Below, one piece after another: positions 7,457-16,238 of a stretch of DNA of 64,000 bases. The stretch covers positions 1 to 64,000 of the IMG/VR virus record IMGVR_UViG_3300031718_000109; one strand, 5' to 3'. The stretch comes from a virus. The position numbers and the translations under genes are program-made. Positions within the stretch are counted from its first letter, which is position 1. The number at the start of each line of letters is the position of its first letter. Below the pieces are notes generated by a model. The model was not told the origin of the DNA. It made no database searches and worked only from the letters and a program-made list of their open reading frames with translations.

Positions 7457-7883
7457 CGCTCTCCCCGGAGCCTGAACCCGCTACGGCCTCACCCGTCAGC
7501 AGTGCCCTGATCTGGTCCAGTTCATGCAGCAGCAACTCCACATCATCGTAAGTCTGCTCCGCCCGTGCGTCAGAGGCGCGACCCTGGATGTTCTGGCCCA
7601 CCATCAAGGCAGGGAGCAGGATCAGCTGAATCCAGTTCGAAGACACCCAGTTCACGATCACCGTCGGTGAGCCAGAAGAAAACGCGGACTTCGCCGACGC
7701 CGATGCGAGCAGGTTGAACAGGTAGAAGCAGTACATCGTACCGACCGCGCGTGTCACGATCTGCGCGAACCGAGCGTTGAACCGGCCGATCCGGCTGTCG
7801 GTCGGATGCTGGTCGGCCAGCTTGATGGGCCCTTGTTCTTTCCTCGCCGCAATGTGCGGGTGCGGTACGTGGCCTGACGCCAT
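7320..7883 (-). CDS. DUF1003-like membrane protein
   Basis: The ATG at 7883, nine bases after CAGGAG, gives 187 residues. The central part (about 50-125) holds two membrane segments and then GQNIQGRASDARAEQTYDD, matching the signature of DUF1003 proteins (QN...R...D after the second span). The C-terminal 60 residues are polar and likely disordered, and overlap the next gene by 137 bases. The family is common in actinophage lysis regions; its activity is unknown. Confidence 0.65.
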   Translation of the reverse strand: MASGHVPHPHIAARKEQGPIKLADQHPTDSRIGRFNARFAQIVTRAVGTMYCFYLFNLLASASAKSAFSSGSPTVIVNWVSSNWIQLILLPALMVGQNIQGRASDARAEQTYDDVELLLHELDQIRALLTGEAVAGSGSGESDDDHGSAGYVRRPEPAGSDGDPYSHGKAGAPKELEGYGEGPGPVA

Positions 7884-7931
7884 GGGCGTGACGCTCCTGA
7901 CGGTAATCTGCGTGGCAGTAAACTGCGAGTT

Positions 7932-8417
7932 ATGGGCATGACGAGAACGGACCCGGCCGAACGCTTCTGGAGACACGTCGACAAGGCGGGCCCCGATGAG
8001 TGCTGGCCGTGGTCAAGCAGGGTTGAGCCGAACGGCTACGCGAGATACAGGCCTGATCCTGAAACGCCCAGGGTCGGTGCCCATGTGTTCTCGTTCCTGC
8101 TTGCCGGGGGCGTACTACCTCCCGGCTGGACGGTAGATCACCAGTGCCACGACCCGGAGGTCTGTACGCGGGGGATGAAGTGCCCTCACCGTAGATGCGT
8201 AAACCCTGCGCACCTTGCCGCCATGACCATGGCGGACAACGCGATGCGCGGCGGCAGCCCGGCGGCGGTAAACAGACGGAAAACCCACTGCCCGCAGAAT
8301 CACCCGTTGAGCGGGGAGAACCTGGTCATCAATACCCAGGGTGCACGGGTCTGTATAACATGCCGCCGTGAAGCCGACAGGCGGCACGCCGCAAGGAGGC
8401 GCCCGCTAACCCCTTAG
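7932..8417 (+). CDS. HNH endonuclease, inserted against the operon direction
   Basis: The 161-residue protein is a phage HNH nuclease: ECWPWSS near residue 23, a WTVDHQCHDPEVCT core near 66 with paired Cys residues (CTRGMKCPHRRCVNPAH, zinc-binding HNH) and a C-terminal zinc-like CITC. It lies on the + strand in a block otherwise read from the - strand, between lysis genes, as expected for a mobile homing nuclease. The ribosome site is weak, so either ATG at 7932 or the one at 7938 may start it. Confidence 0.8.
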   Translation: MGMTRTDPAERFWRHVDKAGPDECWPWSSRVEPNGYARYRPDPETPRVGAHVFSFLLAGGVLPPGWTVDHQCHDPEVCTRGMKCPHRRCVNPAHLAAMTMADNAMRGGSPAAVNRRKTHCPQNHPLSGENLVINTQGARVCITCRREADRRHAARRRPLTP

Positions 8418-8435
8418 CGGAGGGTGGTCGGCACC

Positions 8436-8591
8436 TTAAGGCCCCTCAGGATCCGTGTGCGCCTGCACTGTCTCGGTGACATGCGTTTTCAGCTGCCGCG
8501 TCTGGATACGCAGCTGCACCCACGTAGTGATCGCGCAGCACGCCACCGTAGCCGCCCCGGTGATCATCGCGGCGAGGACCGTGGGGCTCAC
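8436..8591 (-). CDS. small single-span membrane protein
   Basis: The GTG at 8591 overlaps the upstream stop (GTGA) and gives 51 residues with one membrane segment (about 4-24, TVLAAMITGAATVACCAITT) and a short charged tail. It could be an accessory holin or a spanin-like partner by position, but no motif decides this. Confidence 0.55.
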   Translation of the reverse strand: MSPTVLAAMITGAATVACCAITTWVQLRIQTRQLKTHVTETVQAHTDPEGP

Positions 8592-9037
8592 GGCGAAGGT
8601 AGATCCGCTGCCGGGATGAACTCTACGGTGGCCCGGGTCCCCGCGCGGTGGTACCGCAGCCCCTCCCATAGCGCCGCCGGGATCACGTGGACCCCGAAAT
8701 GTGAAGTATGGTGGTTGGCGCACAATACCTCCAGGTTTCCCGGTGACTCAACCCACTGCTGGAACGCCTCGTCATCCTCAAAGTGCAACCCCAACGCCTT
8801 CTCAATGCGCGCCGGGTCTACCGCGTTGATCTCCGAGAACTCCACATGCGAGTGGTGTAGCGCAAGCTCACCGCCGCACAGATCATCCGAGATAGCGCAC
8901 ACCCACAAGCCCTGCCGTTTGATCCGTGCTTTCGCCCGCTCAAACAGGTGGTAGTGCGGGTCATCCTCACGCGGCGCGTGCTCAGCGACATGCTGAAGGA
9001 TGTGGATCGTGGAGCGCTGCTCGTGTGCGTCAGGCAT
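8588..9037 (-). CDS. HNH endonuclease-like protein
   Basis: The 149-residue protein carries a HNH-type core: ELALHHSHVEFSE near residue 63 and NLEVLCANHH near 110. It has no extra zinc ribbon. Its ATG overlaps the previous gene by eight bases. Proteins of this type occur next to tail genes in actinophages, as free homing nucleases or packaging helpers. Confidence 0.68.
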   Translation of the reverse strand: MPDAHEQRSTIHILQHVAEHAPREDDPHYHLFERAKARIKRQGLWVCAISDDLCGGELALHHSHVEFSEINAVDPARIEKALGLHFEDDEAFQQWVESPGNLEVLCANHHTSHFGVHVIPAALWEGLRYHRAGTRATVEFIPAADLPSP

Positions 9038-9269
9038 CAGTAACCCCCAACCCAAGCCGCCGTCCCAGCTCCCGCACGATCGGATCCGGGTGCGCCGCTA
9101 CCGTGTCGCTCAGCTGCTTGTCCGCAGCCGCCTGCTGCTGCGCCTTGGCAACGTACGCGGCTTCCGCCTCCCGCTGCGCGGCCCACTCCTCATCCGTCAG
9201 CGGGGTACTGGTAACGGCCCCAGACGCACAGTCCACCTCAACGTGGACCGGCCTCACATTATCAAGCAT
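9030..9269 (-). CDS. small protein after tail-fibre genes
   Basis: The 79-residue product starts one base after the stop of the preceding virion gene. Its first 25 residues (HVEVDCASGAVTSTPLT) form a beta-like module and the rest is an Ala/Gln/Glu-rich helix (DEEWAAQREAEAAYVAKAQQQ). Similar small proteins follow tail-fibre genes in many phages; function unknown. Confidence 0.55.
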   Translation of the reverse strand: MLDNVRPVHVEVDCASGAVTSTPLTDEEWAAQREAEAAYVAKAQQQAAADKQLSDTVAAHPDPIVRELGRRLGLGVTDA

Positions 9270-9270
9270 A

Positions 9271-9834
9271 TTAAACCCATCCGTAAAGACTGAACTCGCC
9301 GGTGGCAAAGTTCCCCGTCGCAGGAAACAGTTTGATAGACGAGATAGCCCCCGAAACGGCCAACAACCCCCCGTACACCCCGACAAACGCAGCCGTCGCC
9401 GAACTAGGCCCGTACCCAATACCCACAGCATTCGCGAAGTTGGTGGCATCCGACGCATACGGCAGCACAATCTGCCCGCATGACGTATAGAACGCCGTAG
9501 CCGACGCCGCCGTCATCGTTCCCACCTGAATCTGCGCCACCCCGCCGCCGGTGTTGAAACCGCTCACCGCCGCATTAGTCGACGCCTCCATACGCTGGTA
9601 GGTGTACGCCGACGCGCCCGTGTTGCCGTTGAGCTGCATCATGAACTGGACCGTGGCGACCGCCGAATCACCACGGCCGTTCCACATCACCGACAAGTGG
9701 TTGAAGTTCGCTGAAATCGAACTGAATGTGACACTCGCGGTAGTGGTGGTCACCTTCTGAGTTGAGATCGGCATCGCGGTAGCCTGGAGATACGCCACCT
9801 GCGCCAACAGCAGCGCTTCATACGTAGACGCCAT
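9271..9834 (-). CDS. virion-associated tail protein
   Basis: The 187-residue protein is rich in Ala, Thr, Gly and beta-prone residues with few charges. It begins with a short helix (ASTYEALLLAQVAYLQ) and continues as repeated beta strands. Composition and place, at the end of the tail-fibre cluster, suggest a fibre tip or small distal tail subunit. No catalytic motif is seen. Confidence 0.55.
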   Translation of the reverse strand: MASTYEALLLAQVAYLQATAMPISTQKVTTTTASVTFSSISANFNHLSVMWNGRGDSAVATVQFMMQLNGNTGASAYTYQRMEASTNAAVSGFNTGGGVAQIQVGTMTAASATAFYTSCGQIVLPYASDATNFANAVGIGYGPSSATAAFVGVYGGLLAVSGAISSIKLFPATGNFATGEFSLYGWV

Positions 9835-9843
9835 GCACCTCTC

Positions 9844-12147
9844 CTAAGCCAGTTCCACCAGGCCGGTAGCCGGGTTAGTTCCCCCCGGATAGGTGCCCGG
9901 GTACGTCACCTCAACCACACTGGACTGCTGCGGGGTAATCAAATCAGTGGAGTACACCAGGTCAACGTAAAAGATGTTCGACGCCGCCGGAGTCCCCGAT
10001 AGCGTCGGCGCTATCGAGTACTGGTATGCCGTCGCCGGGGCGGTAAACGTGTTCGTCAGCTGCGTCCACGTAGTCGCCGGTACGGAAACGTCATTCGAGG
10101 AGGTGGAGATGTACGAGCCGCCGAGCGTATACCAGTTGATCGACACAGACGCATTGCCGGACACCGCGTTAGTGAACCACATCCACGCCGACACAATGAT
10201 CGACTGCCCCGGCATGCATACGATGTTCTCCGAACCGATGTACACGTTCGCAGCGCTACCCGACGGCGTGACCTGCGCTGAGGTGCCGCCTTCATAGAAC
10301 TGCGTAGACGACTGCACCACGGTGCCGCCGGACGCGAACCACGGCGAGATCCCAGACTGAAACCCGGAGTTAGCGTTGCGTTGAACGTTCGTGCGCGTCG
10401 CCTCCGCCAACCCCAGCAGCCGCTGATCCGGGGTGGTGGCGTACACGAACGTGGAGACCCGTGCGCCGCCGTCCTCCCATGTGTGCACCGGGGGAGTAGT
10501 GGACACGGTCTGGTCGTAAATCGAGATGCCGATGCCGTTGCCGACCGGCTGGGTAGTCCACGTGTACGTACCCGGCGGAGACGTCAACGCAGTGGGGCCG
10601 CCCGTGGTGTAAGCATTCGCCCCCATGATCGTCGACAGGTAGTTCGCCTGGTTGCCGCCGATCTGCTGCATCAAGATGTGGTAGGTGGCGCCGTTGGACA
10701 ACCCGGTCGCCGGGAGCGGAATCGACGGGTACGGCGCGAGATTGAAGTACGCGAACCCGTACTCATTGCCGCTAGGCGCCAGCGCGTAAATCGCGATCTG
10801 CCCGGTACCGAAGTCATAGAACCCTGGCAGCGACCCGCTACCACCGGCTGTGTCCTGCCCCCACGTCCACGACGGCCCGGACGTCCCGAACACCAGGGAA
10901 CTGGAACCCGAGATGACCAGCGCGCCCTGCGCGTTGGCGAATGCGTTGGCGTTCAAGTCATACGCGGCGGCGAACAGCGGTGGCGCAGGCGACCACGCCC
11001 CCAGTGAACCGTTGGAATTAATTGGCGCGTAGTAGCACGCGGACTGCGCGGTCAGAGACCCGTCAGCGCCTCCCGCGATCAGCAGGTACCCGTTGAACGC
11101 CACCGTGTACACCAGCTGCAACGCCTTAGGCAGCGGCGAGGTAGCGGTCCACGCGGTAATCTGGCCGTTGCTGACCTGCGCATAGTTGACGGTGCTGGTG
11201 ATGCCGCCGCCGGTGACTTTCCCGCCCACCGAGTACACGTAACCGTTGTACGCCGCCATCGTATGCGACTGCACAGCTGCGGGCAGCGCCGTCTGTGCGC
11301 TCCACGCCGATAGCGCCCCGGTAGAAGTGTTGACGGTGGAGGTGAACACGTTAGCGACCGGCGCGCCACCGAACGAGGTGCCGCCTCCGGTGTTGACGAC
11401 CACCGCCGCGCCGGAAGACGGATCCACGCACACGCACATCGCTGAGGAACCGTCATTCGGATTCGGGAACGCCGGTTGCGGTACTGAAGGCGCGAGCGTG
11501 CCGGTGGAGTTGTAACCCATGGTGTACACGCCGGTCAGCGCGGCGCCGCCGGTTACGCCGCCGACGATGATGATCTGCCCGTTGTACCAGGTGGCCGCAG
11601 GCTCCGCTGACACTCCCACGAACGTGATGGCGGGGAAGTTGTACGGCAGGATGACCTGGCTGGCGATGGTCCACATGTTGAACTGAGACGCCGCGACCGG
11701 TGAGTTGGTCAACCCCACCGTCGGATACTGCGACGCCGGGGTGGTTCCCGCGCTGACCGCCGCCAGCTGGCTCAGCCACGTCGCCGGGATACGCGTCTGC
11801 GTGATCATCGTGCCGGGATGCCCGGAGCTGTCCGCGCACAGCGACACCAGCAGGTCCGCGCCGTTACCCACCACCAGCACCGGCAGCTGTACCCGGCCGA
11901 TCACCGTGCCGGACATCGTGAACGGCTGATCCACGTCCACCGTACCGAGCGCTGTGTTCCACGGGTTGGAGAACGGCGCGGGGGAGTAGATGAACTCCGG
12001 CAGCAGGATCCGGTTGCCCTGGTAGATCGGCTGGTTGGAGTGGGTGCCGAGGAGCTGGTTGACCTGAGCGGACCCGGCAACCGCCGCAGCAGTCCCGATC
12101 AGCCCGGCCTGCCCGGCGCTGAACAGGGGGGTGGCGAACGCGGGCAT
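9844..12147 (-). CDS. receptor-binding tail protein with Kelch-like propeller and CBM-like domain
   Basis: The 767-residue protein has an N-terminal module (about 28-50, QVNQLLGTH) shared with two other tail proteins here. Next come Kelch-like beta-propeller repeats (about 180-420), for example AAYNGYVYSVGG and VAFNGYLLIAGG. A middle module near 535-580 (IYDQ...HTWEDGGARVSTF) is also shared with the two related proteins. The C-terminal part (600-740) looks like a carbohydrate-binding domain (GFQSGISPWFASGG, GGTSAQV). It is likely a fibre that recognises host surface glycans. Confidence 0.72.
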   Translation of the reverse strand: MPAFATPLFSAGQAGLIGTAAAVAGSAQVNQLLGTHSNQPIYQGNRILLPEFIYSPAPFSNPWNTALGTVDVDQPFTMSGTVIGRVQLPVLVVGNGADLLVSLCADSSGHPGTMITQTRIPATWLSQLAAVSAGTTPASQYPTVGLTNSPVAASQFNMWTIASQVILPYNFPAITFVGVSAEPAATWYNGQIIIVGGVTGGAALTGVYTMGYNSTGTLAPSVPQPAFPNPNDGSSAMCVCVDPSSGAAVVVNTGGGTSFGGAPVANVFTSTVNTSTGALSAWSAQTALPAAVQSHTMAAYNGYVYSVGGKVTGGGITSTVNYAQVSNGQITAWTATSPLPKALQLVYTVAFNGYLLIAGGADGSLTAQSACYYAPINSNGSLGAWSPAPPLFAAAYDLNANAFANAQGALVISGSSSLVFGTSGPSWTWGQDTAGGSGSLPGFYDFGTGQIAIYALAPSGNEYGFAYFNLAPYPSIPLPATGLSNGATYHILMQQIGGNQANYLSTIMGANAYTTGGPTALTSPPGTYTWTTQPVGNGIGISIYDQTVSTTPPVHTWEDGGARVSTFVYATTPDQRLLGLAEATRTNVQRNANSGFQSGISPWFASGGTVVQSSTQFYEGGTSAQVTPSGSAANVYIGSENIVCMPGQSIIVSAWMWFTNAVSGNASVSINWYTLGGSYISTSSNDVSVPATTWTQLTNTFTAPATAYQYSIAPTLSGTPAASNIFYVDLVYSTDLITPQQSSVVEVTYPGTYPGGTNPATGLVELA

Positions 12148-12155
12148 CAGGCCTC

Positions 12156-12884
12156 CTAGGCGATCTTCGTGACCATGGTGCCGGAGTACGTGTACTGCCG
12201 GTACGAGTACGCGTACTGGTTAGTCCCTTGAGCCACCGCGTACTCCTCAATCGAACTAGGCGTGTTGTTCGAGTTCGAAGTAAACAACGTGATCCGCGCG
12301 TTCCCGTCTTCCCACGTGTGTACCAGCGGCAACACCGTCGACTGATCATATGCGGCATACAAAATGCCGTACGTCTGCGCCGTCCACGACGTGCCATTCG
12401 TTGACGTTGAAACCCCGGTCACCTGATTCGACTTATAGAACGAATAGAAATCCGAGACATCCCCCGCTGGGAGCGTCACAATCCAATACGTTGTCGACGT
12501 GGACAACCCCGTCACCGGGACCGGAATCGACTGCGCCAACACACTCGCAGTCGCCCACGACGACGGAATCACCGTCGACACCAGCACCGTACTCGAAGGC
12601 GCCCCCGCGTTGTTCGTCCGGATCTGCACCGTCAACGGCGTAGGCACCGCCGTCGTCGTCATCGTCAACGTAATCCGGCCCATCGCCGTCGTCGAACCCG
12701 TAGTGAACGACTGAGCAACATACAGGCCATTTGAATTCACCGAACCTGAACCCGTCGTGCCCTGCGAAGAGAACGACGCCCCGGTGTACACATACGTGGC
12801 CGCGTGAGTTCCCAAGAACTGGTTCACCTGGTTCGCGAGCTGCGGGGTTCCGGAAGTTGCGCCGATCCACGCCGGGGTGGCCAT
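12156..12884 (-). CDS. tail protein, paralogue of 14620-15372
   Basis: The 242-residue protein starts with a module (QVNQFLGTH) that matches the protein at 14620 (QINQFLGSH) and the Kelch protein. The second half also matches: TWTAQTYGILY...YDQ...WEDGNARIT. Beta-rich, no enzyme motif. ATGA overlap with the upstream spike gene shows coupling. It is probably an attachment or receptor-binding piece of the tail tip. Confidence 0.65.
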   Translation of the reverse strand: MATPAWIGATSGTPQLANQVNQFLGTHAATYVYTGASFSSQGTTGSGSVNSNGLYVAQSFTTGSTTAMGRITLTMTTTAVPTPLTVQIRTNNAGAPSSTVLVSTVIPSSWATASVLAQSIPVPVTGLSTSTTYWIVTLPAGDVSDFYSFYKSNQVTGVSTSTNGTSWTAQTYGILYAAYDQSTVLPLVHTWEDGNARITLFTSNSNNTPSSIEEYAVAQGTNQYAYSYRQYTYSGTMVTKIA

Positions 12885-14620
12885 CAGCAGCCGATCGCCT
12901 TCTGCGCAAACGCCGTAGTGGTGCCGGTCCACTTGACCCACCAGCCAGCGGGCAGGCGGAAGGAGTAGAGAGTCCCGGCCGTAAACGACGCGGACGCAAC
13001 CAACGTGTTCACCGTCGTGTTCGCTGGCCCGATAGCGATGGTCGTGGCCGTACCGGACGTCGTGCAGTTCAGATACACCATGTAGTCGCGGGTGGTGTCC
13101 GACAGCTGCGCCGCCGTACCGGTGGTGAACGCCGGGGTCAGCACGGGCGCGGAACCCGAGCTGTTGGTGCCGCCGTTCATGCTGGCGATGCCGGTGACAC
13201 CGATGGTGGAGTTGAAGCCGTGGGTGCCGTTGGTGGTCATGTTGGCGCTCAAAAACAGCGCGCCCGCGCCGGTACGGGACATGCTCGCGTCGATAGCGCC
13301 GGTACCGGAACCCCACTGCAAGGTGCCGTCCGGCAGCACCACCCACCGGTTGAACGTGTCCCCGGTGACCCGGGTGCCGATCGTGCGGCTGGTGGCGCTC
13401 GCCTCCACCAACGCGAGGTCCGCGTTGGTGTTGCCGGTGACCGCAGTGGCGTTGCTGATCCCGACAGTGCCGTTCGCGGTGCCGGAGGTGAGGTTCAGTT
13501 CGGTGGCGTTGGTTTGCGGGGTGCCGCCGAACTGGGTGCCGTTGTCGCTCTGGCAGTCCACCACCCGGAACTCGCCGGTGGAGGTGCCGAACGAGATGTG
13601 CGCGCCGGTTGGGTTGGCGCCGCCGGTGTATGAGCCGCGCACCGACTCCGCCACCACATACGAGTTCGCCAGCGGCGCGTTCAACGTCACACCGTTGGCG
13701 ATACACGCGCTTGCGGACGCGTTGAACACCAGGATGTTCCTGAGGGAACCGAATTGAGGGCCGAAAGTGAACACGTCCTGCGCGGTGGAGTACCCCGTGT
13801 AGAACCCGCCGACATACGCGTGGCAGTTGATCACGTGCACGTCGCGCGCGGTAGTGTCGCAGAAGAACGTAGCCAAGCCGTTCAGGTTCGCTGTTTCCAG
13901 CTTCGACGACACGAAATACAGCGAATACGGCTGCCCGGAGTTCGTTCCCACACCGCGTTCAATCCGCACCGCGCCCGTCTTATACTGCTCCCACCGGCAG
14001 CCGAAGAAATAGATATTGTTTGTCGTCCCGGCGCTGTACCCGAACCCGCTGGACGCAGCCGTGTTACGCAGCCACAAAGCCGGGGCGGTCGTGTTCGCCG
14101 TCGTCGAACCGACCGTGTCCCACAGGACATTCTCAAACCTGCTGTCCCAGAACTCCGCGCAGTCATGCCCCACGTCATTACTGTTCACGTAGTGGACGTT
14201 CTTGAACAGCAGCGTGTCAGCGTAGTACGTCTGCACCAGCGTACCGGTCAGGTTGTTGCCGTTGAGATCCAGGTTCTCAATCGTGCAGTACCGGCAGTGC
14301 GTCACCCCCGTCGTGTCGCTCGAAGGCCCAGACATGGTGATGATGGGGCCGTTGGCTAGACGCTTGAGAGTGGCGCCCTGCTCACTGCTGCCCGTCAGCC
14401 GCACACCCTGGTACCCGGTGGTGCCATTGTTCAGGACCAGCGCCGCTGACGTTGAGCTGACGGGGGTGACCGCGTAGGTGGCGGACGGGAAGAACAAGGT
14501 GCCGCCGCCCTGGGCCTGTACGGCGTTGATCGCGGCCTGGATCGCGGCAGTGTCGTCGGTCGAGCCGTTGCCGACAGCGCCGTAGTCCTGCGGCGTGATA
14601 AACCCGGCAAGGAAAGGCAT
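12884..14620 (-). CDS. tail spike with pectate-lyase-like beta-helix
   Basis: The ATG at 14620 overlaps the upstream stop by one base and yields 578 residues. The N-terminus has DYGAVGNGSTDDTAAIQAAI (about residues 11-30), the classic start of phage beta-helix depolymerase domains. Repeated beta-helix rungs follow to about 390, then a low-complexity trimer-type C-terminus. It likely binds or cleaves host cell-envelope glycan. Confidence 0.8.
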   Translation of the reverse strand: MPFLAGFITPQDYGAVGNGSTDDTAAIQAAINAVQAQGGGTLFFPSATYAVTPVSSTSAALVLNNGTTGYQGVRLTGSSEQGATLKRLANGPIITMSGPSSDTTGVTHCRYCTIENLDLNGNNLTGTLVQTYYADTLLFKNVHYVNSNDVGHDCAEFWDSRFENVLWDTVGSTTANTTAPALWLRNTAASSGFGYSAGTTNNIYFFGCRWEQYKTGAVRIERGVGTNSGQPYSLYFVSSKLETANLNGLATFFCDTTARDVHVINCHAYVGGFYTGYSTAQDVFTFGPQFGSLRNILVFNASASACIANGVTLNAPLANSYVVAESVRGSYTGGANPTGAHISFGTSTGEFRVVDCQSDNGTQFGGTPQTNATELNLTSGTANGTVGISNATAVTGNTNADLALVEASATSRTIGTRVTGDTFNRWVVLPDGTLQWGSGTGAIDASMSRTGAGALFLSANMTTNGTHGFNSTIGVTGIASMNGGTNSSGSAPVLTPAFTTGTAAQLSDTTRDYMVYLNCTTSGTATTIAIGPANTTVNTLVASASFTAGTLYSFRLPAGWWVKWTGTTTAFAQKAIGC

Positions 14621-15372
14621 CAAGACACTCCCGTCGGAAAAGAACCGCTGTAAGCGATAGTGCGTGACGAAAAGAAACTCCCGCCACCTTGGGCAACTAC
14701 CGACTCGGTGATCCCGGTCAGCTGGCCCGCGCTGTTGTACGTGAACGACGTTACCCGCGCGCCTCCGTCATCAGTCAACGTCAACGGCGGCCCTGTCGTC
14801 CCGGACTGGTCATACATCTGATACATGAACCCGTACGGCTGCGCCGTCCAGGTAGCCCCATCCGGCGAGGTAGACGCGCCTGAGGTCTGGTTGGAACGCT
14901 GCCACACGTAGTAGTTGGTGCCCGTACCCGCCGGGGAAACCACCAGCTGATACGGAGTACCCGAAGTCAACCCCGTCACAGTCAACGGCACCACCATCCA
15001 AAACGGCGCCGAATACACGTACTGCTCCGTCAACGACACCGACCCCAACGCCGCCCCCGTAGGCAACCCGCCGGAATTCGCATACAACCCCACCACAAGC
15101 GGCGGGATCGTCGCGGTAACCGGGGAGCCGCCCACCGTGGAGATCTGCAACCGCACCTGCCCGATCGTGGTCTGCGACGAACCGGTGGTGACCGTCTGCG
15201 CCAGGTACTGCGACGCCGTTGAGATGTACAGGCCGGAGCCGGTGGACTGCGAGTCCTGCAACGTGTTCCCGGAATACAACCAGCTTGAGGAATGCGACCC
15301 TAGGAACTGGTTGATCTGGCCGGGCCGTGTCGGCTGCTGCGCTGTCGCCGCCAGCCAAGTCGCCGTAGCCAT
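14620..15372 (-). CDS. tail protein, paralogue of 12156-12884
   Basis: The 250-residue protein shares the N-terminal QINQFLGSH module and the C-terminal TWTAQPYGFMYQMYDQ...DDGGARVTSF region with the protein at 12156. The middle (about 55-150) is beta-rich and differs. The pair flank the beta-helix spike, so the cluster looks built by duplication of a common attachment scaffold. Confidence 0.65.
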   Translation of the reverse strand: MATATWLAATAQQPTRPGQINQFLGSHSSSWLYSGNTLQDSQSTGSGLYISTASQYLAQTVTTGSSQTTIGQVRLQISTVGGSPVTATIPPLVVGLYANSGGLPTGAALGSVSLTEQYVYSAPFWMVVPLTVTGLTSGTPYQLVVSPAGTGTNYYVWQRSNQTSGASTSPDGATWTAQPYGFMYQMYDQSGTTGPPLTLTDDGGARVTSFTYNSAGQLTGITESVVAQGGGSFFSSRTIAYSGSFPTGVS

Positions 15373-15380
15373 CTGACTCC

Positions 15381-16016
15381 CTACGGTCCGAGCAGCAAAG
15401 ACATCTGGAGCAGGAGGGTATCTGAGGTTGGCACCGACACCGTAGGGGAGAACGCCCAATGGTTCAGCATCGCCCCGGAATTCGCGGCAGAGGTGGCGTT
15501 GGCGAAAAGCCCCGCCTCCGTCACCGTCCAGGTAGTAGCCGGGGACGGGAAGTAAAACAGCCACGTCGCATACGCGGAGATTGACGGAGTCGCCGGAGAA
15601 GACGCACCCGCCCCCACCGTCACCCGCCCCAACTCCGTAAACAGCTGCACATCCGCCTTAGCGGGAGTCCCGGCGCCGGAACCGACCGCGCCATACAGCG
15701 GGGTGAGGTAGTTAGGGGACGTCAACCCGAGTTCCGCAGCCAGGTCCTGCACGCCGGACCACACCATGGACGCCGCCAGCGTCGTGTACCCCACAGTCGT
15801 CACCACGTTGCTGCCCGCCCGCTCCTCCCGCACCGGCTCCTCCCGGCCCGTTACGGCCCGCAGGGCCGCCGTAGAGCTCCCCTCCGGCCGGGGATGCATG
15901 GCGGCGTAGGCGCGCAGCTGCGCGGGCGTGAGCGTGCCCCGCACCACCGTCAGCCGCAGCCGCCCCGCCAACGGCACAACCTCATCCACATCAGCCACCG
16001 CTCCGTGTTCCCTCAC
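15381..16016 (-). CDS. distal tail or baseplate-type protein
   Basis: Starting at the GTG that overlaps the upstream stop (GTGA) gives 211 residues. The N-terminal third is charged and helical (GTLTPAQLRAYAAMHP) and the rest is beta-rich with aromatic residues. It lies between the tail-tip protein and the fibres. No named family is recognised. Confidence 0.55.
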   Translation of the reverse strand: MREHGAVADVDEVVPLAGRLRLTVVRGTLTPAQLRAYAAMHPRPEGSSTAALRAVTGREEPVREERAGSNVVTTVGYTTLAASMVWSGVQDLAAELGLTSPNYLTPLYGAVGSGAGTPAKADVQLFTELGRVTVGAGASSPATPSISAYATWLFYFPSPATTWTVTEAGLFANATSAANSGAMLNHWAFSPTVSVPTSDTLLLQMSLLLGP

Positions 16017-16228
16017 TGCCACACCGACCCCCCCCACACTTCCTGATCCCAACCCGGAGTGCCCACCAGCACCTGAGTGGAAGCGGAATCGGACCACGCC
16101 GTTTGATCATCCGCCTCCGCCACCACCCCCAGGCCGGAAGTGGAGGTGTCTACGGTTGCCGAGTTCTGCCCGTTGATCGACCCGAGGACGTCCACCAGGG
16201 TGTACGGGCGCAGCACGCCGCTAGCCAT
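16013..16228 (-). CDS. small tail-region protein
   Basis: The 71-residue product begins at an ATG preceded by AAGGAGA. It has a short beta-prone start (MASGVLRPYTLVDVLGSI) and a polar Trp-containing tail. It is translationally coupled to the next gene. Function unknown. Confidence 0.5.
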   Translation of the reverse strand: MASGVLRPYTLVDVLGSINGQNSATVDTSTSGLGVVAEADDQTAWSDSASTQVLVGTPGWDQEVWGGSVWQ

Positions 16229-16238
16229 CGTGGTCTCC

